64,000 nucleotides of DNA from Zygaena filipendulae (Eukaryota; Arthropoda; Insecta; Lepidoptera; Zygaenidae), in NCBI GenBank assembly GCA_907165275.2, contig OU015661.1, positions 4,161,501 to 4,225,500 on the forward strand. Reading direction: 5' to 3'. The translations under genes were made by a program, and so were the position numbers. Shown in pieces: positions 59,990 through 64,000 of the stretch (position 1 is the first letter of the stretch; each line of letters begins with the position of its first letter). The notes under the pieces were generated by a model that did not search any database, was not told the origin of the DNA, and worked only from the letters and a program-made list of their open reading frames with translations.

Positions 59990-60160
59990 AGTTACCTTAT
60001 AAAAAAGTCGTAGTTATTAGATAGGTAGGTACCGATGGGTGCCTACTGCAGTAAAACGCGATTGAGTCGTTATAGCACCCAAGTGGCACCACTCATTAAA
60101 ACAAATCATATCTTTGAAGATACTTAGTTTTTTAATGTATACCTACTTGGTATGTAAATT

Positions 60161-60266
60161 TAGATGGACAATCAACCCAGTGCTTGGGTTCAAACCCGAT
60201 TTAAACCTGGAAGTTTGCGGGTTTAAACCCAAGCACCGGGTTTTAACCGGGTTGATTGCCCATCTA
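60161..60266. repeat. 106-bp inverted repeat in the Mmp2 3' UTR
   Basis: The segment begins TAGATGGACAATCAACCC and ends in its near-complement, GGGTTGATTGCCCATCTA. The arms contain further GGTTTAAACC-like complementary blocks. It would form a stable RNA hairpin. TA on both sides would fit a small TIR element, but I cannot classify it. Confidence 0.75.
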
Positions 60267-60824
60267 TAAAAATAGGATAAGATTTTTTTATTAAAGATAC
60301 TTTAGTAGTATTTCAACATAACAACAATATAATATTCATAGAAATTGGTTTTGTTTGTATTTAGTCAACATCAAAATATTGAGTTTGAATCATTGAGTTC
60401 AAGTTTCAAAAACTGTCTAGATTTTATTTGATGATTGTTTGTTAGTAATAATAATTATGTAGAATGATTCAATGTGTGCCTGTAAGTAAAAAATCAAGTA
60501 AGTGTTTATAATTTTATATGTGATTGATGACTTTGTGCCGTATAAAATTGAATCTAAAATATTCTATCTTCGATAAAATGGGATTTTTTAGTTGTTTAAA
60601 AAAAACATTTTAGAAAACAAGTTTTTAAAATGTATTGGTAAGTACACAAAATTTTCGTGTCTTTGTTGACGACCGTTGAGGAGTTAGGTACTTCATCTGG
60701 GGCTAATCCTGGATGTCGATTCAGATCATGCTTACCACCATGTAAAAAAATTTACTTCGTAGGTAGTGGTTCTAATTCAGATTGCTATAAACCTAAACAA
60801 ACATAATATAGCTATTGCAAGTTG

Positions 60825-60830
60825 AATAAA
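60825..60830 (+). promoter_or_regulatory. Candidate polyadenylation signal
   Basis: AATAAA, about 840 bp after the Mmp2 stop codon. Confidence 0.35.
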
Positions 60831-61004
60831 AGCTTTTAACTATAGATAAATATATGTAAATCTCAAAAATCACGTCTTCTTGTGGCGAGCGCGCCCAATT
60901 TCTCAAGCCAAACTGCGTAAACATTCTACCTACCGCTCACTACTTTTTGTTATAATTATGTTCGTATATTCTCATGAAAGTGATTATATTAATCTTTTGA
61001 GGAT

Positions 61005-61010
61005 AATAAA
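61005..61010 (+). promoter_or_regulatory. Candidate polyadenylation signal
   Basis: AATAAA, about 1.0 kb after the Mmp2 stop codon, followed by AT-rich sequence. Confidence 0.35.
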
Positions 61011-61025
61011 GATTCTTAAACCAGA

Positions 61026-61636
61026 AACAGGAGTATCTGAATTAAATTGAAATTAAATTTTAAAAAAATCCATCATATTTGTATGAGTTAAGGTTTAGGG
61101 TAGATAATGTGTAATATTAATGCGCAAATTATACACTGCCGTTGTAGAATTAAGTGATAAATCTAAAATTGTAAAGATTAAGTAGGTACTTCTTGTAGTG
61201 ATTGTGTAAACCTATTAGTTTATTAAAAATATAGGTAAATCCTTGTAAACTTTTATATGCATTTTGATCTCAATACGATCGAGTGTTTGGTTTGTCTCGT
61301 GTAAGGTATATAACACCATTCATTTAGCTTATGTACAGTTTGTAATGTCCCTCGATGTTAGTATATACTTAATGATTCTACTCGGATATAATATACATGA
61401 TGTGTATCAGCAGATTACTAATATTATATTCAAATATTTTTTACAAATGCGTTTTGGTTTCGGAAGTATGTAGGTACCTAAACGCTACTTGCCAGTCGCT
61501 AGATTCCAGCGCAACTCGCTTTTAGCATTAGCTTTAGGCTGTTTTTTTAACCCGACTACGACAAAGCAAAAAGGAGGGTTATGATTTTGACTGGTAATAT
61601 GTATGTATGATCATCTGCAGTTCCCTCATAATTTTT
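61026..61636 (+). other. Non-coding downstream of Mmp2
   Basis: AT-rich; nothing recognised apart from a worn AACCCGACT repeat edge at 61549-61600. Confidence 0.5.
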
Positions 61637-61917
61637 GACGACCCGATTGGCGCAGAGTTCACCATGCCTACCCGCTAATCAAGGGGTTTCGAGTTCGATT
61701 CCCGGTGGGGGTGGACTTTGTGTGATGAACACAGAGTTCCATTTTCCAGTCTGGGTGTGTTTATATATCTCTAATATAATATATAAGTAATTCTATGTAA
61801 TATATACCACGTTTGCTTGGTTTCCACGACACAAGCTAATAATAGCTTACTGTGGGATCAAGTAGATCTGTGTGTTGACTGTGTTGTGATGTGGATTATT
61901 ATTATTTATTATTATTA
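61637..61917 (+). mobile_element. tRNA-derived SINE, copy 3
   Basis: Almost identical to the copy at 57658, with a small insertion near the 3' end (a second TGTGTTG-type unit) and a (TTA)n tail. Confidence 0.9.
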
Positions 61918-61919
61918 AT

Positions 61920-63146
61920 TTCTAACTATCATGTCTTTATTAATTTCGAATCACACCGAACTGAACAATAACTTAGTTAATTGCTCTGATTACAATATAA
62001 TGTGCTGCGGTAATCGGGGGAAACATTTGCTACCTTTACCGAAGCCACGCTAGACCTCTACCACAGAAAAAATATTCCTCTCTTCTATACCTACTGTCAA
62101 TCTATTCTATGATCACCGATCATATTCGATTTAAAATATAGTTGATTTAAAATTGATCGACCGCATCATTGTTTGACAAATCTCAAACACTAGCACCACA
62201 TCAGCCAGATTAAATTTAAAATTAGCATCTGCTGCTAAACACCTTGTATATTCTACGTAAGTGATGCATAAATTAAAATGACTATCGGAAAAAAAATGTT
62301 TGATGCTTATCGAATTTAAAAGTCATTAGGAAAAGTTTTCTATTCGTACAATATACTTATATACCTACTTTAAGGCCCCCTGATAACATTTAAATCATGC
62401 TAATTCAAATTACAAACTAGATTAAAACCAATTTTTTTAAATCTTACCTATCTCTTTCATATACATAAAAGTAAGTAAGTATGTTTATTTATAAATGTAG
62501 GTATGTCTTCTTTATTAAACATTAAGTATGTAGAATATTTAATATTTATAAAAAATGTAATTCATTGCTTATGCTGGTTAAAAGTGGTACACATATTCTG
62601 TAATTTGTAAATTAATCGAAATACTTGCTGACATAGTAGGTTAACATACTATTATTATTATTGTAGTATATAATGAAGTTAGATAAAGTGATCTAGGTAA
62701 GATAAGCTAGTATGTACCTATTTATTTAACAAAATTGCCTTATTGTGGGACAAGAACTACATATAAAGAACTGCAGAATCAATGGAATGTGCAGGAAGAT
62801 ATATAAAATATAACTGTCTCACATACTCATATGTTACCACTTTGAAGAGAAAATAACACTAAGTGGGATGAAAATGGTGCTTATGGTAGATAGCTGTTGT
62901 ACAGAAGAAATTAAATATACCTACATAAATATTATTATGATGCAATCACTTTGTACTTTCATATTTTATTTAAATTTCTAATATTCAGTACTGATCAGTA
63001 AGTGTCTGGATTAACAATGAATATTATCAACAAACTATCATCTTCAATAATGGATCTCTAATATTTTGGAGTAAAATGATAAGGTTCAATAGAATAACAC
63101 AGAGTAGGCACCTACTCGATAAATATACTATTTGCACTGAATTTAG
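61920..63146. other. Non-coding, AT-rich
   Basis: No open frame with support, no recognised repeat. Confidence 0.5.
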
Positions 63147-63400
63147 AACCTAGAACATACCCAACAAGACTTTTCCAGACCATTTATCAGTGCTGTAAAA
63201 AAAATGTAACTCACTCATCATTTATACCAAAATGTTAAACTTCCAGAACACTGGCCACAATATAATTTTATATAACCTAGAACATACCCAACAAGACTTT
63301 TCCAGACCATTTATCAGTGCTGTAAAAAAAATGTAACTCACTCATCATTTATACCAAAATGTTAAACTTCCAGAACACTGGCCACAATATAATTTTATAT
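63147..63400 (+). repeat. Perfect tandem duplication of a 127-bp unit
   Basis: Units 63147-63273 and 63274-63400 appear identical, starting AACCTAGAACATACCCAAC. The A-run in the middle is the same length in both. Confidence 0.95.
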
Positions 63401-63727
63401 AAACTGTGATATTTACTATTAATTAAAATGTCATCTTTAAATGGTTATAAGAAGCAGAATTTTGTATTCTTCGATATTATCATTACCTATATATTATTAT
63501 AAGTAATAAAAAACTAATACATCAATAAAAACTATAATAACTAGTTAGGTACACATTCAGATATATAAATTACATTATGCGAAAACAAATAAAAATCTTT
63601 TGTATATTAAATCAGCTTTTCTTTAAAACTAAATCACCCAATAAATAAAAGTGCAATTAAACTTACTTCAATACTCTAGAGTCTAGTGGTTACAATATCT
63701 TCTATACATCTTAATATCTTATCTTAA

Positions 63728-63915
63728 TCTTAATATATATAAATCACGTGTCACGTTGTTTGTCCGCGATGGACTCCGAAGCTACTGAATCGATCGTGAT
63801 GAAATTTCGTCACTATGTTGTATTTAGCCCAACTTGAAAGATAGGATAGTTTTAATCCCGGAATTCCCGCGGGAGCTCCGATATCACCGCGGATGAAATC
63901 GCGCGGGACAGCTAG
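63728..63915 (+). mobile_element. Helitron-like element, full length, CACGTGTCACG subfamily
   Basis: TCTTAATATATATAAATCAC to GCGCGGGACAGCTAG; close to the copies at 44072 and 59329 but without the internal duplication of the latter. Confidence 0.85.
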
Positions 63916-63960
63916 TGTACCTATATGTTTATTTGTCCTCAAAACTGAGTTGATAAAATA

Positions 63961-64000
63961 TCCTACTAATATTATAAATGTGTAAGTGTGGATGTTTGGA
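63961..64000 (+). mobile_element. Helitron-like 5' end, cut by window edge
   Basis: TCCTACTAATATTATAAATG head followed by TGTAAGTGTGGATGTTTGGA. Confidence 0.75.

Larger units (their letters stand above)
59990..61025 (+). other. Probable Mmp2 3' untranslated region
   Basis: AT-rich sequence after the stop without coding potential. Candidate poly(A) signals AATAAA occur at 60825-60830 and 61005-61010. A long hairpin lies at 60161-60266. The end is a guess based on the second AATAAA; transcript data would settle it. The GTTGAATAAAAGCTTTTA segment near 60821 resembles one near 5880, so that signal may lie in a repeat. Confidence 0.5.

Overview
This is a eukaryotic, AT-rich, repeat-dense nuclear window. 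The organism is most likely a moth or butterfly. The repeats support this: about thirty short elements ending in a CCGCGG-type hairpin followed by CTAG, a tRNA-derived SINE with a (TTA)n tail, and several MITEs, all resembling repeats I know from Lepidoptera. Short TAGGTA/TACCTA words are also very frequent. There are no bacterial-style operons, and almost all long open frames are random or repeat-derived.

Only one gene can be read with confidence. It is a plus-strand matrix metalloproteinase with eight coding exons between 45227 and 59989. The exons splice in phase into 565 residues plus a stop: the catalytic domain with [11 protein letters not shown] and its Met-turn, an unusually long Thr/Pro/Tyr/His-rich hinge, a four-bladed hemopexin domain closed by two cysteines, and a hydrophobic tail suited to GPI anchoring. 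Domain order, hemopexin wording and tail point to the insect Mmp2 type. The N-terminal exons (signal peptide, propeptide with cysteine switch) were not found. The first readable exon starts in mid-codon, so the gene is 5' partial here and the 45 kb to its left is probably intron or upstream DNA.

Layout: 1-45226 is non-coding as far as I can tell. It holds Helitron-like elements, a CRE-bearing MITE family, SINE copies, a 180-bp near-perfect inverted repeat at 28.5-29.0 kb, and CpG-rich islands that may be regulatory. 45227-59989 is the Mmp2 body, with introns full of repeats; exons 2-5 lie between two ~1 kb copies of one repeat in opposite orientation. 59990-~61025 is the probable 3' UTR, containing a 106-bp hairpin. 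61026-64000 is repeat-rich non-coding DNA with a SINE, a perfect 127-bp tandem duplication and two more Helitron-like ends.

I saw no CRISPR array, viral gene or prokaryotic system. The most notable features are structural: nested mobile elements and inverted repeats placed around the exons of one protease gene.
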